A DNA stretch of 64,000 nt, from contig JALDNG010000026.1 in NCBI GenBank assembly GCA_024349245.1, positions 2,862,501-2,926,500 of the forward strand. Reading direction: 5' to 3'. How positions within the stretch are numbered: position 1 is the first letter of the stretch; each line of letters opens with the position of its first letter. Position numbers and translations under genes: made by a program. The notes under the pieces were generated by a model that saw only the letters and a program-made list of their open reading frames with translations, was not told where the DNA came from and did not search any database. Positions 45,181 to 57,210 of this stretch are shown here, one piece after another. Origin of the DNA: Neodontobutis hainanensis (lineage: Eukaryota; Chordata; Actinopteri; Gobiiformes; Odontobutidae).

Positions 45181-45345
45181 CCTCTGAGTCACTGACGTGT
45201 GTAGGCCACCTCCAGGTTTTTGTAAGTGCCATAACAGGGGTCTCCAAACTCAGAGTTGCTGACTCTTACAATGCTATTGTTAAATCCATTGCATCTGTTA
45301 AAGCAGGACAAGCAGGTCCTAGGTCCAGGTACAACTCAAAAATAT
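45181..45345 (-). pseudogene. RBL relic: decayed second-domain exon
   Basis: Minus-strand sequence parallel to RBL-C exon 8 (50231-50334). The frame is still open (SNSEFGDPCYGTYKNLEVAY), but two cysteines of the fold are replaced (NGKYSC has become NGFNNS; AYAC has become AYTR), KYL has become KNL, and the 3' splice-donor bases are deleted. No other functional exon is attached. It is a dead exon of a former gene. Confidence 0.75.
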
Positions 45346-45349
45346 AAAT

Positions 45350-46185
45350 TTGTCAGAGCTATATGAGAACCTTTGACTTTCTGACCCAAAATGGAAAACT
45401 AGACAAAAGGAGAATTTTACTGCATATTTCAAGTGCAAACTGTGTGTTTCCTTATATAATAATTGACCTATTTATTTTATGGATTGACTTTAATGATAGG
45501 AACATTTTTAAGTTGTGCAGATACACCACCTTCTTGCAATAGACCAGAAACTGGACGTCTCATTGGTAAATATCTGACAAAAAGGGAACTAGTTTTAACA
45601 TCTCTGCTAATATATAAAACTGTTTGTACAATAAATGTAAAAAAAACAAACATAAAAATGGTGCAGGTAAAGACTTTAAAGACTTACTTGTAATCAGTGC
45701 AACTTTGCTATCAGGTTAAATGCTGCCTGTAAAACAAGAACAACAAGAAATCCTTCCACAAATAGCAGCAACAGGCCGCAAAAACAAAGACTGCCCTATT
45801 CCTCAAGGGTCATTCAATTCTCTGAGGCTTCAGGCCAAAGGTGTCTTCAGGTAGAATAGCATTCCAACTTGACAAGTGCAAATTTACTTGAATGAACAGA
45901 TAAGATGGTTATTTAAGTAACACCCAGCCTCACAGCAATGGTTTGGCAAAAAATATAAAAAACATTACAGTGTCAATTTTACTTATTGATGCAAATATTA
46001 CAATTCTATTAAGACTCTAGTTGTGTTGATATAAAACAAATAAAAGAAATCTATGACTTCTTGCTTGTTGTTTTTGAATAAATCATTTTCTTAATATACT
46101 GTATTTCACTCTAACATTTTTTTCACTGTTACAACACTCATTTCAGAATCAATAAACACTTGACAAAATGCAACCTGAAGGCAAC
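45350..46185. other. Spacer between lectin relics
   Basis: Non-coding and AT-rich. No repeat family was recognised. Confidence 0.4.
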
Positions 46186-46189
46186 ATAT

Positions 46190-46780
46190 TAGACTCTAAG
46201 TCACTAAACCACCTCCAGGTATTTATTTGTTTTTAGTATAGTTTTCTTTGGGTCATAATACGAAGAAGAATACAACACCTTATATAAGGTATTTAATTAT
46301 GTCTGAAAAGGGTGTAAGTTAAAGTCTTATACATTTTTGTTTGCCTTTTATTTATTAACAATATCTATCTGAGTGCCAGGAGTCTCCAAACTCAGACTTA
46401 CTGGCTCTTACAATGCAGCTGTTTATTTCTATTGTATCTGTTAAAGCAGGACAAGTCAACATAAGGTGCAACTCAAAAAATACAAACTTGTCAAGCGTTT
46501 GTAGCTATACAAGTACCTTTGACCAACTTTACTTGTAGCAGAGTATGAACAGTCAATGCTCTGGGTCTGCGAGGCAGGCCGCTGGTAAGAGCATGTGTTC
46601 TGGTCACAATGTTTTTAGACAGCACTGTAAATAATAATAATCTTCCCATCATCTAGAACAATGAGAGAACAGTGGAAATAAGAGGAAGCAAACATTACCA
46701 CACTGAGAGTGTTCTCAAACCAAACGGTGAGCTGTAAGTGTCAGTTTAAATAAGAATAATGTAAGTTCTGAGGAATCTGG
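46190..46780 (-). pseudogene. RBL relic: second-domain exons 8, 7 and 6, interrupted
   Basis: Follows RBL-C from exon 8 (CCACCTCCAGGTATTT, then GTCTCCAAACTCAGACTTAC) through exon 7 (GCGAGGCAGGCCGCTGGTAA, ATAATCTTCCCATCATCT) to exon 6 (ACCACACTGAGAGTGTTCTC) and the next intron. Exon 8 is split by an insertion of about 160 bp (46216-46376) between the KYL and DPC halves. Exon 7 has lost the YGR codons' frame. It is a partial tandem copy of an RBL-C-like gene. Confidence 0.75.
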
Positions 46781-47199
46781 AGGTTCCACCCTAAAGCCAC
46801 CAGGCTGACCTGAACTTAAGATAAGGCAGTTTTGTTTTCCCTGATGAGCTTCATTCTTATGTTAAGACAGGAAACAAATGGGCAAAACACAGAATAAAGT
46901 GAATTGGATTTACTATAATTATACATTGTTGAGTGTTTGTCAAAGAAGTAGTGCCCTTTTTAGAGTCATTAAGCGCCAAAAGCAGCAGTTCTCACATAGG
47001 ATCAGCAGCTGAAATATTTAGAACACTATCAACTAAATAAATCTTTTGAATGTATTTATACAACTTGTCTAACATTCATTAGTCCTTTATTATGTTACTA
47101 AATGAAAACACATTAGGATTACTACTGGAGACTTGGTACTTTCTGTGTTACCTTTTTACAGTTGTTTGTCAATAAATTAGTATTTCAATTACATTTGTA

Positions 47200-48180
47200 G
47201 CTCATAGAAGTGTTCCACAGTTTGGGGCCAACCACAGAGAAGGCTTGGGGCCGGGTTGCGGGGGCAGCAGTCTAAGCAGAGACGCCCAGACTTCCCTCTT
47301 CCCAAACACTTCCTCCAGCTCTTCCAGGGGGATACCGAGGCGTTCCCAGGCCAGCCGAGAGACATAGTCCCTCCAGCGTGTCCTAGGTCTTCCCCGAGGT
47401 CTCCTCCCGGTGAGACATGCCCGGAACACCTCTCTAGGGAGGCGTCCACGAGGCATCTAAAACAGATGCCCGAGCAACTTCAGCTGGCTCCTCTCGATGT
47501 GAAGGAGCAGCACCTCTACTTTGAGCTCCTCCCGAGTGACCAAGCTTCTCACCCTATCTCTAAGGGAGCGCCTCGCCAAATGAGGAGAAAGCTCATTTCG
47601 GCCGCTTGTATCTTGTTCTTTCGGTCATGACCCAAAGCTCATGACCATAGGTGAGAGTAGGAACGTAGATTGACCGGTAAATTGAGAGCTTTGCCCTACA
47701 GCTCAGCTCCTTCTTCACCACGACAGACCGATACATCGACCGCATCACTGCAGAAGCTGCACCGATTCGTCTGTCAATCTCACACTCCTTCCTTCTCTCA
47801 CTTGTAAACGAGACCCCAAGGTACTCCTCCACTTGAGGCAGGAGCTCTCCACCAACCTGAAGGGGACAAGCCACCCTTTTCCGACTGAGAACCATGGTCT
47901 CAGACTTGGAGGTGCTGATCCTCGTCCCAGCCGCTTCACACTTGGCTGTGAACCGTCCCAGTGCAGCTGAAGGTCCTGGCTTGATGGAGCCAACAGGACA
48001 ACAACATCTGCAAAAAAAAAGACAAGATCCTGTGGTCCCCAAACCAGCCCGCCGTCTCTCACTGCAGGCAACTCCAGCCCAGGGGGGAAAGACACGGCCA
48101 CCAGGCGCTTGCACACGAGCCTCAACCCCGGGCCTGGCTCCAGGTTGGGGCCCCGGTTGCGTCGTACCGGACGATGTCAC
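47200..48180 (-). mobile_element. LINE fragment, RT thumb and C-terminal domain
   Basis: Minus-strand frames read VEEYLGVSFTSERRKECEID, RRIGAASAVMRSMYRSVVVK, YVPTLTYGHELWVMTERTR, and after a gap MPRGRLPREVFRACLTGRRP, RGRPRTRWRDYVSRLAWERL. This is the 3' half of a common fish LINE reverse transcriptase. An internal deletion removes the part between them at about 47460-47600. The same family supplies the RT fragment in dnajc16 intron 1. Confidence 0.8.
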
Positions 48181-48219
48181 GGTCCTTGATTTTCCTCAGC
48201 CCTCACACAGGTGAAAAAA

Positions 48220-49540
48220 TTTAGATGAGGTCCAAAATGTACAGTGGGGTCAGCCCTTTTAACAATTTAACAAACAATAAAATCTTACAGGTTTGCACGT
48301 GGCAGAGTGGGTACCACACAAATTTTGTTTCAGTTATGTTGTATTGTCGCAAGAGCAACTGGAACAGTACAAAGTTTTTTTGTGAAGACTTGACTGGGTG
48401 GTGAGGGTGAAGGCAGATGCACAGAGGCCCAGGAAGGCAAAGGAAGGACCTAGCAGGTAGGTAAGATAATGTTTTTTAACAGAATAACAGGAAGCAGAGT
48501 CAGAAACAAGACGTGCGTGGTGATTTATGAACCAATTGTATCAAACCACTGTGCCAAAGCGTGGTTCGGTCATGTAACAGGTGACGTATGAAACACTTTA
48601 CTGCTTCAGGGGGTATCAATATTTCTCACTGGTTTGGTTGTCTCAACTCTTTGGGATAACTCTCCTAGCTTTCAAAGCAAATAGAGACTGAGTCGACAGA
48701 GATTTAGTTTGACAGTGTTGCATTCAGGTCTAAAGATTCAAATTAGTCTACTAAACGTAGCAAATAAAAAAGTTGAAGTAGGTACTATAACATGTACACT
48801 GGTGGGGATAGATGATCATATTTTAATGTTAGTCAAATAAGTTATTATTATTTGGAACTTTTGGCGCATCATGTGATCCACAAGCGTTAACTATTTAGCC
48901 TGGGTTCAATTCCCTACAGAGCTGAGTGTTCTGTGAACACTGATGCAAACCAAACCAAATGGCCTTGACCTGTGGGATCCTACAGGGGTCCATGCCCGAG
49001 AAGGGTGCAAAAAAGCCCTATTTAAATGCACACCATTTATCATCTCAGAGGATAGAGTTTAAAGCAGCTCTGTTGGTGTATACGTATGGAGCTAAATTAT
49101 GCTCATAATGTTTGTAACTGAAAAACAAAAATATAAAACTGAAAGTTCACATTTTTATGTTGAACTTTGAAAAATACAGAAATGTATTCCAAAAGTTGAT
49201 ATTTGTTTTAAATAAAAGTTGCAGATGTATTATTTTCATTTTGTAAATAACTTTAAAGTGGCCGGCCAAAATAGCGCCCTTTGGTGGTTGTGGACTGTGT
49301 ACTGTCTTGCCAATCGCCAGTTTGGGATCTCGGCATCTCTCTCAAATAACCCACAAAAAGACAATGACTAGATTAGAGTGACAGTTGATGCAGTGATAGC
49401 TGTGTTCCCTCTTCTCCCTTTGCTATTGACATTAGCTAACAATTTTAAATATGCTAGCTAAGTTTTCAAAGAAATTTGTCAGTGGCTGCTTTCCCTCACC
49501 TTTTCTCCCTCTCATTTTTTTCTTTACCTTTTTATTGAGC
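48220..49540. other. Spacer, repeat-derived, no gene recognised
   Basis: Contains a short GTGCAAAAAAGCCCTATTTA, ATGCACACCATTTATC tail (48995-49040) like the element at 26.6 kb. Otherwise nothing is recognisable, and no open frame longer than chance. Confidence 0.4.
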
Positions 49541-49554
49541 AGATTTTACTTTCT

Positions 49555-49930
49555 TGATGCTTAATGATCTAGTTTATATACAAATTTATTTCCATACGAG
49601 CCAACAAGAGATCTTCGTTCCTGGTCTTCTTGTAGCACCTTGTGTTCAGTCCAAAGCTGGTGAAGCTGCATTCAATAACCTCTTTCAAAAAGAGACTCAA
49701 GAGACATCTTTTCTCACTTGTTTATTAATGACAACTGTAATAGGCCTACGTCTGTTCATGGTGTGCATTAGTTAATTATTTTTTTCTTCTTGTTTTTTTC
49801 TTTGTGTTTATTTCTTTATTTTTTCCTTTCTTCCATGTTTGTTCTTAGAACTTTTGTTGCATTTCTGTAAAGCCCATTGAGTCACTTTAGTACAAAATGT
49901 GTTTTATATGTACATTTTCTTCTTCCAGAT
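49555..49930 (+). mobile_element. LINE 3' end fragment
   Basis: Plus-strand remains of a LINE C-terminal domain (VAPCVQSKAGEAAFN; FKKRLKRHLF-like residues after a frame change near 49690), followed by an AT-rich 3' tail with GTAAAGCCCATTGAGTCACT. Confidence 0.5.
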
Positions 49931-49976
49931 TTCAGACTGGATCTGTAACAAAAACAGGCAGAGGTTTCAAAATACA

Positions 49977-50195
49977 TTTCATTTACATTTATTTATTTAG
50001 CTGACACTTTTATCCAAAGCGACTTACATTGTTCTACAGTAATTACCAGTGTTTCAGCCACTGGAGGCAAGATGGGTTAAGTGTCTTGCCCAAGGACACA
50101 ACAACAGTATGAACTGTGGGGAGAGTGAGAATCGAACTGCCTACCTTAAGGTTGAAGGACAACTGCTCTACCCACTGAGCTACTGCCGCCCGGCC
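49977..50195 (-). mobile_element. tRNA-derived SINE just downstream of RBL-C
   Basis: Nearly full-length minus-oriented copy: GCTGACACTTTTATCCAAAG (tail), CCACTGGAGGCAAGATGGG (body), GAGAATCGAACTG (box B reversed) and CTCTACCCACTGAGCTACTG (box A reversed). It ends 28 bp before the RBL-C stop codon region and may have separated RBL-C from its original terminal exon. Confidence 0.75.
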
Positions 50196-50222
50196 TATAA
50201 CAGCAAAATATTAGCCTCTGAG

Positions 50223-51566
50223 TCACTTACACTGACATGCGTAGGCCACTTCCAGGTATTTGTAAGTGCCATTACAGGGGTCTCCAAACTCAGAGTGGCT
50301 GGCTCTTACAATGCAGCTGTATTTTCCATTGCATCTGTTGAAGCAGGACAAGCAGGTCACCATAAGTGCAACTCAAAAAGACCAACTTGTCAAGAGTTTG
50401 TAGTTGTACCTTTGACCAACTTTACTTGTAGCAGAATATGAACAGTCAACGTTCTGGGTCTGTGAGGCAGGCCGCTGGTAAGAGCATGTGTTCTGATCAC
50501 GGCGTCCGTAGACAGCACTGTAGATGATAATAATCTTCCCATCATCTGGAACAATGAGGGTACAGTGTGAGATACAATGGAAGTGGAGATCAAGGGGAAG
50601 CAAAAAGTAGTCAACTCAGTATTACCACATTGCAGCTGCGCCAGAGAGTGTTCACAAATCACACGGTGAGCTGTAAAATTGAATCAGAGTAGACACAAGA
50701 AGACAGCTTTTTGTTTGGTGTCATTTTAAATAAGAATAATGTAAGTTCTCAGTAATCTGCGTGTGCAACCCAAAGGCCACCGGGCAGACAAAAACATAAG
50801 CTGAACATTTTCTTTAATGTAAAAGTGACTGACCGGCTGGGAAGCAGGTGAAGTTGGTCTCCAAATATTTATAGGTGCCGTAGCAGGGATCAGACGTGCG
50901 GACCATATTTGTGTTCAGTTCACAAACGCTCTTCCCTTCACACCTGCGACATCATAACACCAAATCAGAACAAGATCAACCAAACAATTTACAAATCAAC
51001 ATATCACAGGCAGGACTGTATTTTGCACATTGTACCTTTTCTTCAGAACGTTCACAGTTCCTTCTTGAGAACATTTTGTGTTTGCGAGCTGCTGTGGAGG
51101 TCTGCCCTCACTGCAGGTCTCACCATCTGATCGCCCATACAACACCTCCTTCACAAGGATCACTCCGGGGTCTGTCAAACGTAATCAGTTATTAGTGAGA
51201 TGTAGAAGCTTAAAGGATTGCTGCATCCTATCCAATAATTTTGTTCAGGTGTCTTACCACAGCTGAGGCGGTGGACATTGTTCAGGTCATCGCAGGTAAT
51301 CACTCTCTGTGTGGAAATACCTGAAATATAGCCGTAGAAATGGATGTATCACATCTAAAATAGCTTAAATAAGGGGCACAATAATATGAATAGTCTTTAC
51401 CTGCTTCTATGACGACACACGACAAAGACAGCACTAGAAAGAGACAAACATAGATAAATGCGTCATGTAAGTCAGAACTAAATACCCAGCTGTAGTATAT
51501 AGGTACTTGATGTGCAATTATAGTGCTGTACTCACAAAGAGCTGTGTGGAGGTTTAGAAAGAGCAT
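50223..51566 (-). CDS. Rhamnose-binding lectin C (two SUEL domains)
   Basis: Exons in transcription order: 51536-51566, 51401-51433, 51258-51320, 51036-51171, 50834-50943, 50626-50670, 50410-50545, 50231-50334. The signal peptide is followed by domain 1 (VLYGRSDGETCSEGRP, SDPCYGTYKYLETNFTC) and domain 2 (AVYGRRDQNTCSYQRP, FGDPCNGTYKYLEVAYAC). The donor after exon 8 (T|GTAAGT) is conserved with the paralogues, but no convincing short terminal exon is seen before the SINE at 50.2 kb. Reading through gives Cys-Lys-stop at 50223-50225 and a 221-aa protein, which is the end used here. Exon 7 is 136 bp against 133 bp in A, B and D. A TATATATATA tract lies about 80 bp before the ATG. Confidence 0.9.
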
Positions 51567-51644
51567 GGTTTAGGAAGAGCCAGTCGGTGAAAAACTGAGG
51601 ACTGAGGAGGGTGCAACATAAGCCTGTATTTACTTGATAAAGAC

Positions 51645-51654
51645 TATATATATA
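51645..51654 (-). promoter_or_regulatory. TATA-like tract upstream of RBL-C
   Basis: A TATATATATA tract about 80 bp upstream of the start codon. It is a plausible core promoter, placed slightly further upstream than in A and B. Confidence 0.4.
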
Positions 51655-52017
51655 CCTTAATGGGTGTAGCCCAAGTGCATTAGTCATTATTTAATGTTGG
51701 TGTGGCCAGTCTTTGCTGCTGTTCAAAGTTCAAAGTTTCTTTGTTGTCCACCTTGGAGAAATTAGTGTTATAAATTTTACTGGGCGTAAAATAAACAATT
51801 ATATATTTCCCTAAATGTTTAGGAAGTAGACTCCAGTAGCCTCTCCAGACATTGAGTTGACTCTGAGTTGACAGGCAGTATGCTAGTAGGGGTAGGCTTG
51901 TATAGTAATTTGAGATTATAAATAATTTTCACACTTTCTTTACATAATTTTTCCATTTGCTGATTTATTCAAATTGAGGTTAAATACATAAAAAACAGAC
52001 ATCATTTTGGTTGTTGT

Positions 52018-55015
52018 TTAACTGAGCTGCTTTGGAAGTGTCAGAGGATCTGTGAAAAGTCAAAACAAAAATGAGTATAAACCCTGACAGAAAGTAGACG
52101 GTGACTCTTCACTGTAATACCGTAGCCCAATGTCAAATGTTATTAAAATTGCAGTACTCACATTCACAGACATAAGACACCTCCAGGTATTTGTAAGTGC
52201 CAACACATGGGTCTCCAAACACAGAGTTGCTTGCTCGGATAGTGCAGCTGTTTTTCCCATTGCAGCTGTAAAGACATATGATTTCTAATGTGTTATCACC
52301 AGACATACTTATATCTTATACTTTGTAGTTTGTCATAGCTTGACAGTAGAGAATATTGATCTGTACCTTTTGGCAACCTTGCTGGTGGGGTTGGAGCACT
52401 CAGTGTTTTTAACCTGTGGAGTTGAACGTTTGTATGCACATGTGATAGTGTCTCGGCGACCATAATCAGCGCCATACACAAAGATCACCTGACCAAAATC
52501 TAAAAATAAAACACAGTGGACAATGTCACGAAAACTGAGCCCTGCCAGTAAACATTCATTTATGTTTAAAACTGACAAATGATTTTAATTTTACCACAGT
52601 GCAGGTGTGCCAGGGAGTTCTCACATGCTACAAGCTGAACTATCAGAGAAACAAGTCATAAATAACTAAAAATCAGACAACAAACTGTCTTTGTTAATTA
52701 TACTACAATGTAAATGTGCGACTGACTGGCTGGGAAGCATGTAAAGTTGGTCTCCAGATACTTGTAGGTGCCAATGCAGGGATCAGATGAGAAGAAGACG
52801 TTTGTGTTCAGCTCACACTCAGTCTTACCATCACACCTGTTGGAGAAAAAGGAAAGCACTGAGTTCACATACACCAGGATTGTATCAAATGTATGTTAGA
52901 AATAATGCTCAATCATTATTTTTAAAAGGATTTATACTGTACCATGTCCTCATGACATTCACAGCACCGTCCTGAGAACACTGTGTGTTGGCCACCTGCT
53001 CCGGGGGTCGGCCCTCACTGCAGGTCTCACTGTCAGCTCGTCCGTAAAGAGCGGCCTGCACACTTATCACTCCGGTATCTGCCACACAGACCAAGAGCAG
53101 CATTCATTTATTCTACAGTACAGTCTAACATAATACGTACATTTTTCATCACCCACTTCTGGACTCCATCTAACTGTAAAAAAATCTCTATGTGTGATAG
53201 AGGTTTTAGAGTGTACGTGGGACGCAGCGTAGGCATTTTACACACGTCTTTTCCATTCATTTTCTACCACATAGTCTGGAGCGCCCAGGGTGACTGGAGC
53301 CTATCCCAGCAGCTCTGGGCCTGACGCGGGTACACCCTGGACAGTGGCCAGTTAGAGACAGACAGAGACAGATAACCTCTATAGCCACTTTAGTGTTGTC
53401 AATTAACCTGTACATACATGTCTTTGGACGGTGGGAGGAAGCCGGAGTACCCGGAGAGAACCCACGGTAACACGTGGAGGTCATGCAGACTCCTCACAGA
53501 AAGACCGGATATGCCTGAATTTACATTCAGGCATATTACAGATGCTACACATATTTGAACTGTGTTTTTAATTGAGCTTGAAATGTGTAATATGCTCAAT
53601 ATTTATGAAGATTAATCATTGCATAAGAGAAATGTATTATGTTATACACATTATCTCAGTGGAGGTGAATGTATTACTTTATGATTGATGTTTTTTTTTT
53701 TTTTATCAGCTAATCACAACTCACAAAAGAAAGTAAAAGGGCCTTATTGCTTAATAAAACTGGATTTTGGCTTTAACTCATTGATGAGCACATTGATGAG
53801 CACTGAAAGAAAGTAAACTATACTTTTTAGTAAACTATACAAATGCCGTAGATGCAACTGTACCAGAACTAACACTATCCTAAGGAGACTGCAGTCTTTT
53901 GGAGTGAAGGGAACACTCCTGTGGACTTTGTATGACTCTGTGGTGGCATCATGTTCGGTGTGGTCTGCAGGAACAGCAGCATCACTGCGAGAGAGAGAAA
54001 GAAGCTGGAAAAGGTCATCAGGAAGTCCAGCTCTGTCCTGGGCTGTCCTCTGGACTCAGTGCTGGAGGTGGGTGGCAGAAGTGTCCTGGCAAAACTGTCA
54101 TCTATGCTGGACCATGAGCCACACCCCCTGCAGGACACACTGTCAGCTCTGGAGAGCAACTTCAGTGACTGCTCTACCCTTGGTGTAAAGGAGAGATTTT
54201 GCAGGTCTTTCCTTCCTTCTGCTGTCATTTCCACAATCATGTGCAATTTCACTGCGCAATATTTGCAACGTGCAATACCTGTTACTACAATCTACACTAT
54301 TTATTCACATCCATACTATTCATATGTATGGTCTTTTTATGTCTTTTATAGGTTTCATATGTCAAATATATTCTACTTTGTTTTAGCATAGTTTTTGATC
54401 CACTTTAATCCACTCCATGTACAGTCTATTTTAGATTATCTTGTCTGTTTGTTGGAGACATACCACAGCTGAGGTGATGGACGTTGTGGCTGTCATCACA
54501 GGTGGTAGCTCTCTCTGTGGAAACTATGAGAAGGAACAACATGTGCTCAAGTTTTATACGTCAAATATGATAATAATAATAAAACACAGCATTGATGGAA
54601 TAACCTGGTCATTCAGTGTATTCAGGTGGTCAGCAGACCTCATTCTTTGGGCACATAATGTTGCTGAACCTAATTTGACACTTCTGAAACATATTTACAT
54701 CTTTTCCACAAGCTTAGGATGTCTTCCTACATGTTTTAATAAATGATTATTATAGGGTTAAATAACTTGTTAACTTGCAGTGATTATCCCATGGGAGGGT
54801 TAAATCCAGGTGGGTTTTTTTTTGGGTTGAGCAGTGTATTTTTACCTGCAGTCACAAGGACGCAAGCTGCTGCAAACCCTGTGGAAACAATACAAACCTC
54901 ACTTATTCTTTATGACTTCAGTTATTCAGTTATGAGGGTTTTATAGTTTTTAAGATATAATAGAGATTCTATGGTTATACTCACAATGTGTGGTGGTGAG
55001 TCTGAAGACGTGCAT
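52018..55015 (-). CDS. Rhamnose-binding lectin D (two SUEL domains)
   Basis: Exons in transcription order: 54985-55015, 54846-54878, 54464-54523, 52943-53078, 52727-52836, 52595-52639, 52367-52499, 52162-52265, 52018-52049. Frame continuous, 227 aa. The signal peptide includes FAAACVLVTA. Domain 1: ALYGRADSETCSEGRP and SDPCIGTYKYLETNFTC. Domain 2: ADYGRRDTITCAYKRS and GDPCVGTYKYLEVSYVC. The last exon supplies a short tail ending in a TAA; it aligns with the RBL-A terminal exon but with a one-base difference, so the tail residues differ (moderate confidence for this exon). The 1.4-kb intron between 53079 and 54463 holds a dispersed repeat and a LINE fragment, whereas the matching intron of RBL-C is 86 bp. 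Confidence 0.9.
53228..53515. repeat. Dispersed fish repeat in RBL-D intron
   Basis: CATTCATTTTCTACC, GACTGGAGCCTATCCCAGC, GGGTACACCCTGGACAG and CCGGAGTACCCGGAGAGAAC form the well-known order of a widespread fish interspersed repeat. A partial copy lies at 31860-32070. Confidence 0.6.
53870..54250 (+). mobile_element. LINE RT C-terminal fragment in RBL-D intron
   Basis: Plus-strand pieces in three frames: VKGTLLWTLYDSVV, then SSITARERKKLEKVIRKSSS, VLGCPLDSVLEVGGRSVLAK, LSSMLDHEPHPLQDTLSALE and KERFCRSFLPSAV. This is the terminal segment of a fish LINE reverse transcriptase. It is antisense to the host lectin gene. Confidence 0.75.
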
Positions 55016-55019
55016 GGTG

Positions 55020-57205
55020 AAGCAGATGTTTTAGAAGCAGGTGGAAAGTCCAATTTTAGAGGAAACACAGTATTTATTCAGTTGGCTACAGAAGAGGCAT
55101 TGTGCCATTAATGTGTGCAATACCTTTCCAAAAACAGGCCCCAAAGTGAGAGATGTGGTGAGGTAAGGTTGATGAAACACAACGGCTCTGTGTGTACAGT
55201 GCTCAGTAATGTTGACTCACATTACAGAAATACCAGAGTTAAGGAAGAAAAGAGGAAACTGTAACAAACCATAGGTCAGAGAGGTTTGCAGGGTTCACGT
55301 GAGGTTTTTTTCCTAAATCAAGCAGTACTTTTATTGTTTGCCAGGTAGTACATAGTACATAATACATTCTCCACTTGTTGAGATTTTACAAAATAAAGTG
55401 TGCATACTAATGTTTATTGTGTATCACCATCATCAACACACACTTGGATTATAGGCTGTGGAAAGGCTAAACCTAAATTTCAGTATTCATAATATAATTT
55501 ATTGATTAATCAATCTCAATTCAATTGATTTAGATTAATACAGCTAAATAACATAGATGCCTCAAAATGCATTAAAAAACATATGGAACAATATCTCTTT
55601 CCTTGGACTTTTTATTTACAAAATGCTTCTACTACTTCATAAAATGAACTGTATTGCTGTAATCAATGTTTATATTGTTTATACTATCTATCTTCACATT
55701 ATTGGTTTTTGAGTACTCTATATTTACTGTTCTGTTTAACAAAAATGTCTTCCCCATCTTCCTTATAATTGATCTTTGCCTTTTATTTATACCTGTATAT
55801 GTACTGTAATATATATGCAGGCATCAAGAAAGGTTGTGTAGTAAAAATGAAGAACAAAGTGTCCTAGAGGTGATGATATCACTCTTAAACATGAACATTC
55901 AGGTTGTATTTTTGTACGTGCTCCGCCCACTTACGGGCTTTCCTGTCCAACATACTAGTGTACTTGTAATTCTGTATGAGAACTGGCAACTGTTTTGTTA
56001 TGTTTTGTTGAAATGTTCAGTATTGACATATTTGAATACATGAAAAGATATAAATATGTATTAATAAATAAAATCTGCACAATTGGTGACATGTGGTGTT
56101 AGTGAATTTATTTTCACACTTTCTCTGTGTAAATGATAAAGGTGTTTTAGGTTGAGCACAACATATGATTGTTGTGTTTATGTTATGACAACAAAATATG
56201 TTTATTATAAAAAAAAATAGTATAGTTTTGACAAGTATGAAAAGTGTTCCATTTTGCAAATTATCTCAAGTCGAGTTTTGTGCAAATTGTGTTAAAGGGT
56301 TTAAAAAAATTGTGCCTAAAAAAACTGTAACATGACATTTATCCACTAGAGAGCAGTCTTTAAGTGTGATCTGAGCGCTTCCTTTGTTTTTGTTTACTCT
56401 GTATCACCCCAATGTCTATTACACAAGCCATTCAAAAGTCACGCTTAACAATTATCTGTATGTGGCAAACCTGAGTATCAGATTAAGGATTTGTTTATCA
56501 AAAAGATACCTACATTTGTGCATATATTGCACTTTCTGAAGGTTCTCAATCATCCAGGTCATCTTAAAGAAAGGTTTGAAGCAGAGGAATCTGGTAAAGA
56601 TGTTTCTTTCCTCATCCATGGAAAATTTTAAATTATAGTTTACATTTTTTAACTTTATATTTACCTGTACTTACAAACACACAGGTTCCAGCCAGCACTA
56701 GAGAAAGTACTTGCAATAATCTTATAATTTAGAATAATCTATATCAATTACATAATAGTGTGATGCTAAAGCAGAGCATTTTTGCAGACTCCAGTGGAAG
56801 GGTAACAGTGAGTAATGGAAAGGAGAGTATTTTATTTATAGATCTGATAGATATGACGTAAAACAGGCAACCAGTCTCGTACAGCAGAAAGAAAATAAAA
56901 ATGTGTAGCCAGAAAGAGAGTTTCTACAATCTAAACTTTGTAAAATGTTTTTCCATTTAATTTCAAGTAAAAAAAAATTCCAAACCGTAATTACAAGTAA
57001 TTACTAATTACTAATAACAACACAATACAATTCACCAAAATGAAATGTCTGAAAATTGAACTACAATTAAAAAATACCATTGTGTAGTCAAACATTACAG
57101 CAAGCCATGATTGTCCCAAAGTCATAATGTACCCAATAATTTGTTGTGATTTAAAACCAATGACAGAGTTTAAAGTGGTGCATTAGAATTTTCTTAACCA
57201 TATAT
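55020..57205. other. Intergenic region between RBL-D and casp9
   Basis: AT-rich with no recognised gene. A CTCCGCCCACTTACGGGC motif at about 55920 resembles the DIRS terminal sequence at 26.08 and 18.66 kb. A reversed AATAAA near 56831 could serve casp9 polyadenylation. Confidence 0.45.
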
Positions 57206-57210
57206 TTCTT

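Noticed and set aside
47256..48214. Plus-strand frames of 106-124 aa as genes
   Set aside because: They are antisense shadows of the LINE reverse transcriptase on the minus strand.
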